Below, one piece after another: positions 26,547 through 35,635 of a stretch of DNA of 64,000 nt. Position 1 is the first letter of the stretch. Each line of letters opens with the position of its first letter. Origin of the DNA: Citrobacter sp. 18056. GTDB lineage: Bacteria; Pseudomonadota; Gammaproteobacteria; Enterobacterales; Enterobacteriaceae. Both the position numbers and the translations under genes were made by a program. Under the pieces are notes generated by a model. It saw only the letters and a list, made by a program, of their open reading frames with translations. It was not told the origin of the DNA and did not search any database. The DNA lies in assembly GCA_902706235.1 (NCBI GenBank), contig CACSJR010000001.1, positions 1 through 64,000 of the forward strand, given 5' to 3'.

Positions 26547-27479
26547 ATGCTGACACTTCAGATTATCCGGCGAGAGTTGCAGGGCGAGGTGGTTCTGCTG
26601 ACGCTGGCCCATGCGGACGGAATCGCGCTGCCCGCGTTCAGCGCGGGGGCGCATATCGACCTGCATCTGACCGGGGATCTCATTCGGCCTTACTCGCTGT
26701 GCGGTGACCCCCAGGACCGCCAGCATTATCAGCTCGGCATTCTCAAAGACGGCAATTCACAGGGCGGTTCGCTGGCGGTGCATGCCCTGCGCGAAGGCGA
26801 CACGATAACCGTCAGCGAACCGCGCAATCTGTTCACCCTTGATGAAAGCGCCGGGCACAGCCTGTTGATCGGCGGTGGGATTGGCATCACGCCGATGCTG
26901 GCGATGGCTGCCGAACTGCACGCCGCCGGACGCTCGTTCACGCTGCACTACTGCGCCCGGTCGCGCGACCAGGCAGCGTTTGTCGCGCAGCTGGAAAGCG
27001 CCCGCTACGCCGGACGGGTGCATCTGCATTTTAGCGACCAGCAGCGCCTGAACCTGGACGCGGTGCTGAGTGATGTGCCGCCGAATACGCATGTCTACGT
27101 TTGCGGCCCGACGCGGCTGATGGACGCGGTCAACGACGGGGCGAAACGTCACGGCTATGCGGCAGAAAACGTTCATCAGGAGTGTTTCAGCGCTGAGGTA
27201 CAAACCGGCGGAGCGGCGTTTGACGTGGTGGCGGCAACCAGCGGGATAACCGTTCAGGTGCTGGAAGACCAGACCATCGTGGAAGCGCTGGCGCAGGCGG
27301 GGCTGAAGGTGAACGTCTCCTGCAAACAGGGCATCTGCGGCAGCTGCCTGACCGATGTGCTGGAGGGCGAGCCGGACCATCGCGACAGCTATCTCACCGA
27401 CGAAGAAAAGGCCGACGGCGACCAGATTTTGTTGTGCTGTTCCCGGTCGAAGTGCGGCCGCCTGGTTATCGACTTGTAA
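26547..27479 (+). CDS. iacF: Dioxygenase reductase (flavin and [2Fe-2S])
   Basis: The 310-residue reductase is of the phthalate dioxygenase reductase / VanB type. An N-terminal flavin-binding barrel carries RPYSLCGDP, the NAD domain has GGGIGITPML and VYVCGPTRLMDAV, and a C-terminal plant-type ferredoxin domain has the iron ligands in CKQGICGSC and a fourth Cys near LLCCSRSK. It passes electrons from NADH to the Rieske centre of IacC. The start at 26547 follows GAGGAG. Confidence 0.94.
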   Translation: MLTLQIIRRELQGEVVLLTLAHADGIALPAFSAGAHIDLHLTGDLIRPYSLCGDPQDRQHYQLGILKDGNSQGGSLAVHALREGDTITVSEPRNLFTLDESAGHSLLIGGGIGITPMLAMAAELHAAGRSFTLHYCARSRDQAAFVAQLESARYAGRVHLHFSDQQRLNLDAVLSDVPPNTHVYVCGPTRLMDAVNDGAKRHGYAAENVHQECFSAEVQTGGAAFDVVAATSGITVQVLEDQTIVEALAQAGLKVNVSCKQGICGSCLTDVLEGEPDHRDSYLTDEEKADGDQILLCCSRSKCGRLVIDL

Positions 27480-27489
27480 GGAATATCCC

Positions 27490-27984
27490 ATGACTCTGCA
27501 AACTGAATTTCGTAACGCAATGGCTCAGCTGGGAAGCGCGGTGTCGGTGATCACCACCGACGGCCCGGCGGGTAAATTTGGCTTCACGGCGTCTGCCGTG
27601 TGTAGCGTGACTGACCAACCGCCCACCCTGCTGGTGTGTATGAACCGTAACTCCTTCGCCCACGAGCATTTCAAACGCAACGGCACACTGTGCGTGAACG
27701 TGTTATCGAGCGATCACCAGGTGCTGTCGGGCGTGTTTGCTAACGCCAGCCTGCGCTCGGAGGAACGTTTTGGGCATGACAACTGGCAGGTGTTGAGCAG
27801 CGGCGCGCCGGTGCTGAGTTCAGCGGTGGCCTGCTTCGACTGCCTGATTGCCGACTGTCACGAAGTGGGCAGCCACTCGGTCTTTTACTGTCAGGTGCAG
27901 GCGATCCGCACCAGCGAGCAGCCGCGCGGACTGGTCTGGTTCAATCGTCGTTACCATGCCATCGGGCACGACGTCGAGGCGTAA
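27490..27984 (+). CDS. iacG: Flavin reductase
   Basis: The 164-residue member of the flavin reductase-like FMN-binding family (GKFGFTASAVCSVTDQPPTL, then CVNVLSSDHQ, ending in WFNRRYHAIGHDVEA with the typical His). It most likely supplies reduced flavin to the monooxygenase IacA. It starts 10 bp after iacF with AAGGAATATCCC upstream and is the last of the standard iac genes. A transporter gene follows after 33 bp. Confidence 0.92.
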   Translation: MTLQTEFRNAMAQLGSAVSVITTDGPAGKFGFTASAVCSVTDQPPTLLVCMNRNSFAHEHFKRNGTLCVNVLSSDHQVLSGVFANASLRSEERFGHDNWQVLSSGAPVLSSAVACFDCLIADCHEVGSHSVFYCQVQAIRTSEQPRGLVWFNRRYHAIGHDVEA

Positions 27985-28017
27985 ACCCACTCCTTCCGAT
28001 AAAAAGGGCAACGCGTG

Positions 28018-29361
28018 ATGAGCAATGTGGCAACCGAAAATAACGTAACCGCCGGGGCCGTACCCCAGGATGCGCAGCAGATGCGCAAACTGGTGCTGGC
28101 CTCGGTGTTGGGCAATGCGCTCGAATGGTATGACTTTTTCCTGTACGGCACCGCGGCGGCGCTGGTGTTTGGCCCGCTGTTCTTCCCGGTCGGCGGCGAT
28201 CCGTTGCAGGGCACGCTGCTGGCGTTTTCCGGCTTTGCGGTCGGCTTTCTGGCCCGTCCGCTGGGCGGGATCGCTTTTGGTCATATCGGCGATCGCTACA
28301 GCCGCAAAATGACCCTGATCATGACCTTAACGCTGATGGGCGCGACGACGTTCGTGATTGGCCTGCTGCCGGTCTATTCGCAGGTTGGCATCTGGGCACC
28401 CATTTCGCTGATTACGCTGCGCTTCTTGCAGGGCGTGGCCTCGGGCGGTGAGTGGGGCGGCGGGGTGTTGATGCTCAGCGAAAGCGCGCCCGCGTCACGC
28501 CGTGGTTTTTATACCGCCTGGAGTCAGATGGGCGTCTCCGGTGGTTTCGTGCTGTCGGCCTTCGCCTTTTATCTGGTGCAACAACTGCCGGAAGCGGATT
28601 TTATGCGCTGGGGCTGGCGCGTGCCGTTCTTGCTGAGCATCGTCATCTTTTTAGTTGGCGTGTATATCCGCAAAAACATCCGTGAGAGCAAAGCCTTTGC
28701 GCAGGCCAAACCGGAAGACAAACACGAAAAAATCCCGCTGATTACCTTGATGCGCGATCACCCGAAAGCGCTGTTGCAGGCGATTGCCCTGCGGCTGCCG
28801 GAAAACGGCGCGTCCTATATTTTCTTCACCTTTTCGGTGGTGTACGCCAAACACATCGGCATTGGCACCGGGGAAATCATCAGCGCCGTGACGCTGGCGA
28901 TGCTGGTGGAGTTCTTCTCGATTCTGTTCTGGGGGGCGTTGTCGGATCGCATCGGGCTGAAGCCGGTTTATTACATCGGTGTGATTGGCCTGCTGGTGAT
29001 GGCGTTTCCGTTCTTCTGGCTGCTTTCCACCGGCAACTACGGCTGGGTGATGCTGGCGATGATGCTCGGTTTACCGGTGTGTCACGGGGCGATGATCGGC
29101 ACCCAGCCCTGCATCATGAGCGACCTGTTCCCGGTGCGGGTGCGCTATTCCGGACTGGCGCTCGGGCATGAAGTCGGGTCGATATTTTCCGGCGGCCTGG
29201 GGCCGATGCTGGCGGTGGCGCTGTTAATGGAATTTAACGCCTCCTGGCCGGTGTCGTTACTGCTGGTGGCGTACGCATTACTGGCCTGGGTGGCGCTGCG
29301 AAGCCTGCCGTCGGGCCGACAAAATACCAATACAGGAGTGAATAATGAGCATCACCGTTGA
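28018..29361 (+). CDS. MHS-family MFS transporter inside the iac-cat cluster
   Basis: The 447-residue, 12-helix transporter of the metabolite:H+ symporter family is marked by LGNALEWYDFFLYGTAAALV, the GGIAFGHIGDRYSRK loop motif and FLQGVASGGEWGGGVLMLSE. This family imports shikimate, ketoglutarate, proline and aromatic acids. Its place between iacG and catB, with the end overlapping catB by 17 bp, points to uptake of indole-3-acetate or a related acid; this is inference. The start at 28018 is preferred over GTG at 28015, with AGGG upstream. Confidence 0.9.
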   Translation: MSNVATENNVTAGAVPQDAQQMRKLVLASVLGNALEWYDFFLYGTAAALVFGPLFFPVGGDPLQGTLLAFSGFAVGFLARPLGGIAFGHIGDRYSRKMTLIMTLTLMGATTFVIGLLPVYSQVGIWAPISLITLRFLQGVASGGEWGGGVLMLSESAPASRRGFYTAWSQMGVSGGFVLSAFAFYLVQQLPEADFMRWGWRVPFLLSIVIFLVGVYIRKNIRESKAFAQAKPEDKHEKIPLITLMRDHPKALLQAIALRLPENGASYIFFTFSVVYAKHIGIGTGEIISAVTLAMLVEFFSILFWGALSDRIGLKPVYYIGVIGLLVMAFPFFWLLSTGNYGWVMLAMMLGLPVCHGAMIGTQPCIMSDLFPVRVRYSGLALGHEVGSIFSGGLGPMLAVALLMEFNASWPVSLLLVAYALLAWVALRSLPSGRQNTNTGVNNEHHR

Positions 29362-30457
29362 GTCCATCGCCTGCTGGCTGGTGGATATTCCGACCATTCG
29401 CCCGCACAAGCTGTCGATGACCACCATGGGCTGTCAGACCCTGACCATCGTGCGCATGACCTGCGCGCAGGGAGTGGGCTGGGGCGAAGCCACCACCATC
29501 GGCGGATTGAGTTATGGCTCAGAAAGCCCGGAGTCGATTAAGTCAGCGATTGAAACCTATCTCTCGCCGTTGCTGTGCGGGCAGACATTCAGCGGCGTGG
29601 CAGCACTCGCCGCGAAAATGAACGCCAGCGTGAAGGGTAATACCTTTGCGAAATCGGCCCTCGAAACTGCGTTCCTCGATGTGCAGGGGAAAATGCTCGG
29701 CCTGCCGGTCAGTGCGCTGCTCGGCGGGGCGTTAACCGAACGTCTGCCGGTGCTGTGGACGCTGGCGAGTGGTGACACCGATAAGGATATTGACGAGGGA
29801 AAACGCTTGCTGGCAGAAGGGCGGCACGACACCTTCAAACTGAAAATTGGCGCCCGCGAGCTGAAAACCGATATCCGTCACGCGCTGGCGATTAAAGCCG
29901 CTCTCGGCGATGAGGTCAGCATTCGGGTAGACGTCAATCAGGCGTGGGACGTGACCACCGCCATCAAAGGCATGACTGAACTGGAGGCGGGCGGCATCGA
30001 CCTGGTCGAACAGCCAATCCCGCTGTGGGATCAACGCGGGTTAATCACGCTCAGCCAGCGCTTTGCCGTGCCGATCCTGGCCGATGAAGCGGTGGCGACG
30101 GCACATGACGGCTACGCCCTGGCGAGCGGCGGTTTCACCGGCGCTTATGCGCTGAAAATCGCCAAAGCGGGCGGACCGGTGCAGGCGCTGAAACTGGCGC
30201 AGGTTGCGCAGGCCGCCGGGGTGGCGTTGTACGGCGGCACCCTGCTCGAAGGTACGCTCGGCACCGTGGCCTCTTTACACGCCTGGTCGACGGTAAACAT
30301 GCAGTGGGGCACCGAGATGTTCGGCCCGCTGCTGCTGAAAGACGACATCGTGGTGCGCCCGCTCGATTTCAGTCACGGACAGGTCACGCTGCCGCAGGGA
30401 GCCGGCCTGGGTGTGGACATCGATACCGATAAACTTCGCCATTACGCCAGAGCATAA
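29345..30457 (+). CDS. catB: Muconate cycloisomerase
   Basis: Converts cis,cis-muconate to (+)-muconolactone in the catechol branch of the beta-ketoadipate pathway. The 370 residues have the enolase-superfamily set: Lys pair in FKLKIGA, metal ligands Asp in RVDVNQAW, Glu in LVEQPIP and Asp in ADEAVA, and the second base Lys in LKIAKAGG. It starts inside the transporter gene (17 bp overlap) after GGAG, so the two are coupled. Gene order catB-catC-catA is as in Acinetobacter- and Pseudomonas-type clusters. Confidence 0.96.
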   Translation: MSITVESIACWLVDIPTIRPHKLSMTTMGCQTLTIVRMTCAQGVGWGEATTIGGLSYGSESPESIKSAIETYLSPLLCGQTFSGVAALAAKMNASVKGNTFAKSALETAFLDVQGKMLGLPVSALLGGALTERLPVLWTLASGDTDKDIDEGKRLLAEGRHDTFKLKIGARELKTDIRHALAIKAALGDEVSIRVDVNQAWDVTTAIKGMTELEAGGIDLVEQPIPLWDQRGLITLSQRFAVPILADEAVATAHDGYALASGGFTGAYALKIAKAGGPVQALKLAQVAQAAGVALYGGTLLEGTLGTVASLHAWSTVNMQWGTEMFGPLLLKDDIVVRPLDFSHGQVTLPQGAGLGVDIDTDKLRHYARA

Positions 30458-30468
30458 AGGACATCAGC

Positions 30469-30756
30469 ATGCTTTTTAAAGTTGAAATGCAGGTCAACAT
30501 TCCGTCGTCGTTACCAAAAGCGCAGGCGGATGAAATCAAAGCCAAAGAGAAAGCGTATTCCCAGCAATTACAGCGCGACGGCAAGTGGCCGCACATCTGG
30601 CGCGTGGTGGGTCAGTACGCCAACGTCAGCATTTTTGACGTGGCGGACAACCAGGAGCTGCACACCATTCTGACGGCGCTGCCGCTCTATCCGTACATGG
30701 AGATCAGCGTGCAGCCGCTGTGTGAACACCCATCGTCGATTCATAACGAGCAGTAA
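30469..30756 (+). CDS. catC: Muconolactone delta-isomerase
   Basis: The 95-residue cytoplasmic enzyme (family length 92-96) isomerises muconolactone to the beta-ketoadipate enol-lactone. Family features are the N-terminal LFKVEMQVNIP, the KWPHIWRVVGQYANVSIFDV centre split by one strand, and PLYPYMEISVQPL. It starts 11 bp after catB. The next enzyme (enol-lactone hydrolase) is not in the window. Confidence 0.96.
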   Translation: MLFKVEMQVNIPSSLPKAQADEIKAKEKAYSQQLQRDGKWPHIWRVVGQYANVSIFDVADNQELHTILTALPLYPYMEISVQPLCEHPSSIHNEQ

Positions 30757-30799
30757 TTACACAACGAAAACAACCCTTACCCTACAAGAGGAAGTTGCA

Positions 30800-31726
30800 A
30801 TGTCAGTCAATCCGGCAAAACAAACAGAACTGGAAACGTTACTCGCCATCAGCAGCGGCTTGAATTCAGCGCAGGGCAGCGAGCGGTTTAAAGCCATCAT
30901 GCATCAGGTACTCGGCGACCTGTGCCAGACCATCAAAAAGTTCGATATTACCGACGAGGAGTTCTGGCTGGCGGTGAACTATCTCAACGAATTGGGTGAA
31001 CGCAAAGAGGCGGCGCTGCTGGCGGCGGGCCTGGGGCTGGAACACTATCTGGATATGCGCGCCGATGAAAAAGAGGCCGCCGCCGGAAATGAAACCGGCA
31101 CGCCGCGCACCATCGAAGGGCCACTGTATGTGGCCAATGCGCCGCTGAGCAAAGGTTTTGCGCGCATGGATGACGGCAGTGAAAAAGCCGAAGCCATGTG
31201 GCTGCACGGGCAGGTGACCGATATTAACGGCCAGCCGGTGGCGGGCGCGGTGGTCGATATCTGGCACGCGAATACGATGGGCGGCTACTCGTTCTTCGAC
31301 CCGTCGCAAAGCGAATACAACTTACGCCGTCGCGTTGAAACCGGGGCAGACGGGCGCTATGCGGTACGCAGCATCGTGCCGTGTGGCTATGGCTGCCCGC
31401 CGGATGGCCCGACGCAAAAACTGCTGAACGGATTAGGCCGTCACGGTAATCGTCCGGCGCACGTGCATTTCTTCGTTTCCGCACCGGGCTTTAAGCATCT
31501 GACGACCCAAATTAACCTCAACGGCGACGAATATTTGTGGGATGACTTTGCCTTTGCGACCCGCGAAGAGCTGATTGCGGACCCGGTAAAAATCAACGAC
31601 CCAAGTCTGGCGCAGCAGCGCGATCTTCCTGCCCCGCATACTGAAGTGAGTTTTGATTTCTCGCTGGTGGCGACCCATGAAAGCAGCGAAGAGGAAAGAG
31701 TGAAACGCGCACGCGTGAAGGAATAA
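30800..31726 (+). CDS. catA: Catechol 1,2-dioxygenase
   Basis: Intradiol dioxygenase of 308 residues that cleaves catechol to cis,cis-muconate. The non-haem Fe(III) ligands are visible: Tyr in EGPLYVANAP, Tyr in IVPCGYGCPP, and His-x-His in RPAHVHFFV. The N-terminal helical dimer domain is present. The start at 30800 follows AAGAGGAAG; an in-frame start at 30722 overlaps catC. It takes the catechol made by the iac enzymes and closes the plus-strand cluster that began at iacH. Confidence 0.97.
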   Translation: MSVNPAKQTELETLLAISSGLNSAQGSERFKAIMHQVLGDLCQTIKKFDITDEEFWLAVNYLNELGERKEAALLAAGLGLEHYLDMRADEKEAAAGNETGTPRTIEGPLYVANAPLSKGFARMDDGSEKAEAMWLHGQVTDINGQPVAGAVVDIWHANTMGGYSFFDPSQSEYNLRRRVETGADGRYAVRSIVPCGYGCPPDGPTQKLLNGLGRHGNRPAHVHFFVSAPGFKHLTTQINLNGDEYLWDDFAFATREELIADPVKINDPSLAQQRDLPAPHTEVSFDFSLVATHESSEEERVKRARVKE

Positions 31727-31735
31727 GGAAAAGGG

Positions 31736-31761
31736 CAGGGCAGTTTTCTCAGGCTGCCCTG
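31736..31761. terminator. Hairpin between catA and the convergent ydeP-like gene
   Basis: CAGGGCAG (31736-31743) pairs with CTGCCCTG (31754-31761) around a 10-base loop. It sits in the 45 bp between the two convergent genes and may end transcription from both sides. A strong T-run is missing. Confidence 0.6.
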
Positions 31762-31771
31762 CTACCCAGCG

Positions 31772-34060
31772 TTACAGGGCACGAATCTCTTTCGAGCGCA
31801 GCGTTACCCGCACCGGCACCGATTTATACGATGGCGTGCCGCTGTCTTCATCACGATAACTGAGTGGAATCAGCACGTTGGCTTCCGGGTAATACGCCCC
31901 GACCGAGCCAGAGGCGATGCTGTATGCCACCACAGTGATATCTTCCAGTCGCTGATGACTGTCGGGCAACGCGGTGGAAATATCCACCCGGTCGCCGTGT
32001 TCCAGCCCCAGCTGCGCCATGTCATCCTCGTTCATAAACAGCACATCACGACGGCCAAACACGCCGCGATAGCGGTCGTCCAGCGCATAAATGGTGGTGT
32101 TGTACTGATCGTGACTGCGAAGGGTGATCATCCGTAAAGTGTTGTCGCCTTCGCCTTTGGCGTTTTCATCCACGCCGTGGAATACCGAAAACATTGCTTT
32201 GCCAGTCGCCGTCGGCCACACGCGCTCCGTGGGCGGCAATGGCATGCGGAAACCGCCCGGCACGCGAATACGCGCGTTGTAATCGGTGAAGCCCGCTAAG
32301 GTTTGTTCAATCAACGTGCGGATCCGGTCATAATCGGCGACTAAATCTGTCCACGCCACTTTGGTGTTCGGCAGCGTCGCTTTGGCCATGCCCGCGACGA
32401 TCGCTGGTTCGGAAAGCAGCAGCGAGGACGCCGGTTTCAGCTTGCCGGAAGAGGCATGAACCATCGACATCGAATCTTCCACGGTAATCGACTGCCTGCC
32501 GCTCTGCTGCATATCCAGCTCGGTACGGCCCAGGCACGGGAAAATAAACGTCTCGTTGGCGACCAGCAAATGGGTGCGGTTGAGCTTGGTGCCGACGTGA
32601 ACGCTGAGGTCGAGCTTTTGCATCGCCGGGAAAGCCTGCTCGTGATCGGGCATCGCCACGGCAAAGTTGCCGCCGAGACAAATCATCGCTTTAGAAACGC
32701 CGTCAATCATCGCCTGCGTCGCCGCCACAGCATCGTGACCGTGTTTCGACGGCGGCACAAAACCAAACACCTCTTCAATTTTTGACAGGAACGCGGCGGT
32801 CGGTTTTTCAGTGATGCCGACCGTGCGGTTGCCCTGCACGTTAGAGTGCCCGCGCAACGGACAAATACCTGCGCCGGGCTTGCCGATATTGCCGCGCATC
32901 AGCAGTAAATCAGCAATAAGACGGACGTTGGCGGTGCCTTTATTGTGCTGAGTGACGCCCATGCCGTAGGTAATGATGGTGGCGTTAGATTTGGCGTAGA
33001 CGGTAGCGACGCTTTCCAGGTCGGCACGTGTCAGCCCCGATTCCTGTTCGATGGACTCCCATGAGGTCGCGTTAATATCCGCGGAAAACGCGGTAAAGCC
33101 TTCGGTGTGCGCGGCAATAAATTCACCGTCCAGCACGTTACCGCGCGCGGCTTCAAAGGCGAGCAAATGTTTGGCGATGCCTTTTAACGCGGCCGCGTCG
33201 CCGCCTGCTTTAACCTGAAAATAGGTCGAGGCGATATCGGTTGAGCTGTAGGTTGCCATTTCGACCACGCTTTGCGGATCGGCAAAACGTTCCAGCGCGC
33301 GCTCGCGCAGCGGGTTAAAGACGATAATCGGCACGCCGCGACGGGCCAGTTCGTGCAGGGTGCCCATCATGCGCGGGTGGTTGGTGCCCGGATTATGGCC
33401 GATGGACAGCACCAGCTCGGTTTTCTCAAAATCATCGAGCGAGACCGTGCCTTTCCCGATGCCAATAGAACGCGGCAGGCCGGTGCTGGTGGCTTCGTGG
33501 CACATATTGGAACAGTCGGGGAAATTATTGGTGCCCAGTTCACGGGCGAAAAGCTGGAATAAATAAGCCGCTTCGTTCGAGGCGCGACCGGAGGTGTAAA
33601 ACTCGACTTCATCCGGGGCCAGCCCGCGGAGAATTTCGCCTATGCGCGCAAAGGCCGATTCCCATTCCACCGGGCGCAGGGTGTCACTGGCTTTGTCGTA
33701 CACCAGAGGATGGGTTAAACGGCCATAGCCTTCCAGTTCGAAATCACTTTTCGCCAGCAGCGAGGCCACGGTATTGGCCGCCAGAAACTCCGGCGTGACA
33801 CGTTTGTTGGTGGCTTCCCAGGTCACGGCCTTCGCGCCGTTCTCGCAAAACTGGAAGGTTGATTTGTGTTCTTTATCCGGCCACGCGCAGCCCGGACAAT
33901 CAAACCCATCCGGCTGGTTGGTACGCAGCAGCGTGGAGGGCGCGTCAAAGGTATCCATTTGCGTGCGCACGGCAATCGCCGTGGCTTTCAATGCTCCCCA
34001 GCCGCCAGCAGGCCCCTCATAGTGTCTGATCCCGGGTACTGCGCGTCGTTTGTTACTCAT
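31772..34060 (-). CDS. FdhF/YdeP family molybdopterin oxidoreductase
   Basis: The 762-residue protein is similar in size and sequence to E. coli YdeP (759), a formate dehydrogenase-like protein tied to acid resistance whose reaction is not settled. It has DGFDCPGCAWPD near the N terminus, the molybdopterin-guanine dinucleotide folds (SIGHNPGTNHPRMMGTLHE, YGMGVTQHNKGT, MRGNIGKPGAGICPLRGHSN), and a C-terminal cofactor-binding barrel (LRSHDQYNTTIYALDDRYRG). I see no signal peptide. No accessory or maturation gene such as fdhD is adjacent. Confidence 0.9.
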   Translation of the reverse strand: MSNKRRAVPGIRHYEGPAGGWGALKATAIAVRTQMDTFDAPSTLLRTNQPDGFDCPGCAWPDKEHKSTFQFCENGAKAVTWEATNKRVTPEFLAANTVASLLAKSDFELEGYGRLTHPLVYDKASDTLRPVEWESAFARIGEILRGLAPDEVEFYTSGRASNEAAYLFQLFARELGTNNFPDCSNMCHEATSTGLPRSIGIGKGTVSLDDFEKTELVLSIGHNPGTNHPRMMGTLHELARRGVPIIVFNPLRERALERFADPQSVVEMATYSSTDIASTYFQVKAGGDAAALKGIAKHLLAFEAARGNVLDGEFIAAHTEGFTAFSADINATSWESIEQESGLTRADLESVATVYAKSNATIITYGMGVTQHNKGTANVRLIADLLLMRGNIGKPGAGICPLRGHSNVQGNRTVGITEKPTAAFLSKIEEVFGFVPPSKHGHDAVAATQAMIDGVSKAMICLGGNFAVAMPDHEQAFPAMQKLDLSVHVGTKLNRTHLLVANETFIFPCLGRTELDMQQSGRQSITVEDSMSMVHASSGKLKPASSLLLSEPAIVAGMAKATLPNTKVAWTDLVADYDRIRTLIEQTLAGFTDYNARIRVPGGFRMPLPPTERVWPTATGKAMFSVFHGVDENAKGEGDNTLRMITLRSHDQYNTTIYALDDRYRGVFGRRDVLFMNEDDMAQLGLEHGDRVDISTALPDSHQRLEDITVVAYSIASGSVGAYYPEANVLIPLSYRDEDSGTPSYKSVPVRVTLRSKEIRAL

Positions 34061-34153
34061 ATTGGCTCCTGCCGGGTGGTTTACTGGAACAATTCTACAC
34101 TGCTGGCATTAACGGTTTAACTACAAAAGAGGAACAAATTGTGAGGATTCACT

Positions 34154-35341
34154 TTATCTTGCAGGGCTTTTCAGCCTTAATACAAAGGCTATGCTGCACA
34201 TGATGACACACGCAGCCAGCAAGACCATGCTCTGAAGACCGATGACAGCTAACATCTGCCCCCCGGCAAGTGCACCGGTGCCAATCGCTGCATTGAAAAT
34301 TGCAACGTAAATGGCTGACGCTGGCTGTGCCGCATTTCCCGCATTACGCAGCAGCCATGTCTGCAATCCAACGAATACAATTGCCATACTCCCGCCCCAT
34401 ATAGAGAGCAGCATACCTGTGAACCACAGAGGAAGTGATGCAAAGCTCTTCATACCAAGCACCCCAAGCGCAACAGCACTGAGGAACAGTGAAGTCAAAA
34501 TCAGTACTTTGATATGTCGGTCAATCAACTTGCCGGCAATGATATTCCCCATCAGTCCGGACAGCCCTGAAATCAACAACAGGCCAGACATGGATGCCAT
34601 CGGGATACCCCTGGTTTTTGTCAGCAGGGGTTCGAGGTAAGTAAATGCCGCAAAGTGCGCTGAAATAATGCAGGCGGTGGCAGCATACAGAGAGAGGAGC
34701 ACTGGATTTTTAATGATGCTACGGTAAACACTTGGCCTCATTGGCTGAGGAGCCGCCAGTGTGGGCAGCGTCCAGAATAAAGCGCATGCGGTGGCCAATG
34801 ACAACAGTGAAATCGCTGTAAACGCATGGCGCCATCCGGCCATGTCTGCAATAAAGCTGGACAGCGGCACACCCAAAACGCTGGCAGCCGAAACACCGCC
34901 AAAGATGATTGACGTGGCCAATCCGAGTTTACCTGTCGGAACAAGCTGTATGGCTACGGTGCCAATTAATGCCCAGAAAGCACCGTGTGCCAGTGCGCCT
35001 GCTATACGCGCAGTCATAAATGCATGCATTGTGTGAGACTGCGACGCGAGCAGGCAGGAGAGAGCCAGAATCAACATTAGTGCAACCAGCAGACCCTTAC
35101 GGGATATTCGTGCTGGCATTGTGCCGGACAGAAAAGCGGCCAAAGCGGCAACCCAGCCGTAAGCGGTAACGACAAGACCCGCACCAGATTCAGTCTGATT
35201 TAGATCCTTCGCTAACATGCTCAGCATGCCAACAGGGGCAAGTTCGCTGGTCACAATCGTAAACGCACTGATCCCGAGCGCTGTTACTGCCACCCAGGCG
35301 CGTGCGGGCACCGGACTTACCTGTAAAATGGTGTCGTTCAT
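34154..35341 (-). CDS. MFS efflux transporter, SotB/YdhP-like
   Basis: The 395-residue, 12-helix DHA1-type drug and sugar efflux protein (TSELAPVGMLSMLAKDL, LVVTAYGWVAALAAFLSG, GALAHGAFWALIGTVA). Its closest look-alikes are SotB and YdhP, which export arabinose, IPTG or related compounds. It is divergent from the LysR gene at 35636, the usual layout for a regulator and the exporter it controls. Its DNA is richer in A+T than the genes around it, which hints at separate acquisition. Confidence 0.88.
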   Translation of the reverse strand: MNDTILQVSPVPARAWVAVTALGISAFTIVTSELAPVGMLSMLAKDLNQTESGAGLVVTAYGWVAALAAFLSGTMPARISRKGLLVALMLILALSCLLASQSHTMHAFMTARIAGALAHGAFWALIGTVAIQLVPTGKLGLATSIIFGGVSAASVLGVPLSSFIADMAGWRHAFTAISLLSLATACALFWTLPTLAAPQPMRPSVYRSIIKNPVLLSLYAATACIISAHFAAFTYLEPLLTKTRGIPMASMSGLLLISGLSGLMGNIIAGKLIDRHIKVLILTSLFLSAVALGVLGMKSFASLPLWFTGMLLSIWGGSMAIVFVGLQTWLLRNAGNAAQPASAIYVAIFNAAIGTGALAGGQMLAVIGLQSMVLLAACVIMCSIAFVLRLKSPAR

Positions 35342-35635
35342 GTCATAAATACTCTTGATAGATACTGGGAGAAATGTGTGAAGAATGTTTCGTGGACCGG
35401 GTCCAGCTTCGTACGCCTTTTATTCCTCGGCGTGTAACGTTCTTTGACGCTTTTGCTCTGAGCAAATAATCAGGCCGGGCGTTATAAAACTCTGATCGAA
35501 TGCGGATACATCGGGGGATGTCGTTAGATTGCGCGTTTGCATGTCTATCTCCTTGTTTGGGACTGCAGTATCATCCGGCTAAATAAGATAAAACAGACCC
35601 GAAAACGGAGATCCGTTTTCCATAAATGGAAAAAC

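Noticed and set aside
31736-31761. Small RNA between catA and the ydeP-like gene
   Set aside because: Only 45 bp separate the two convergent genes and the hairpin explains the structure.
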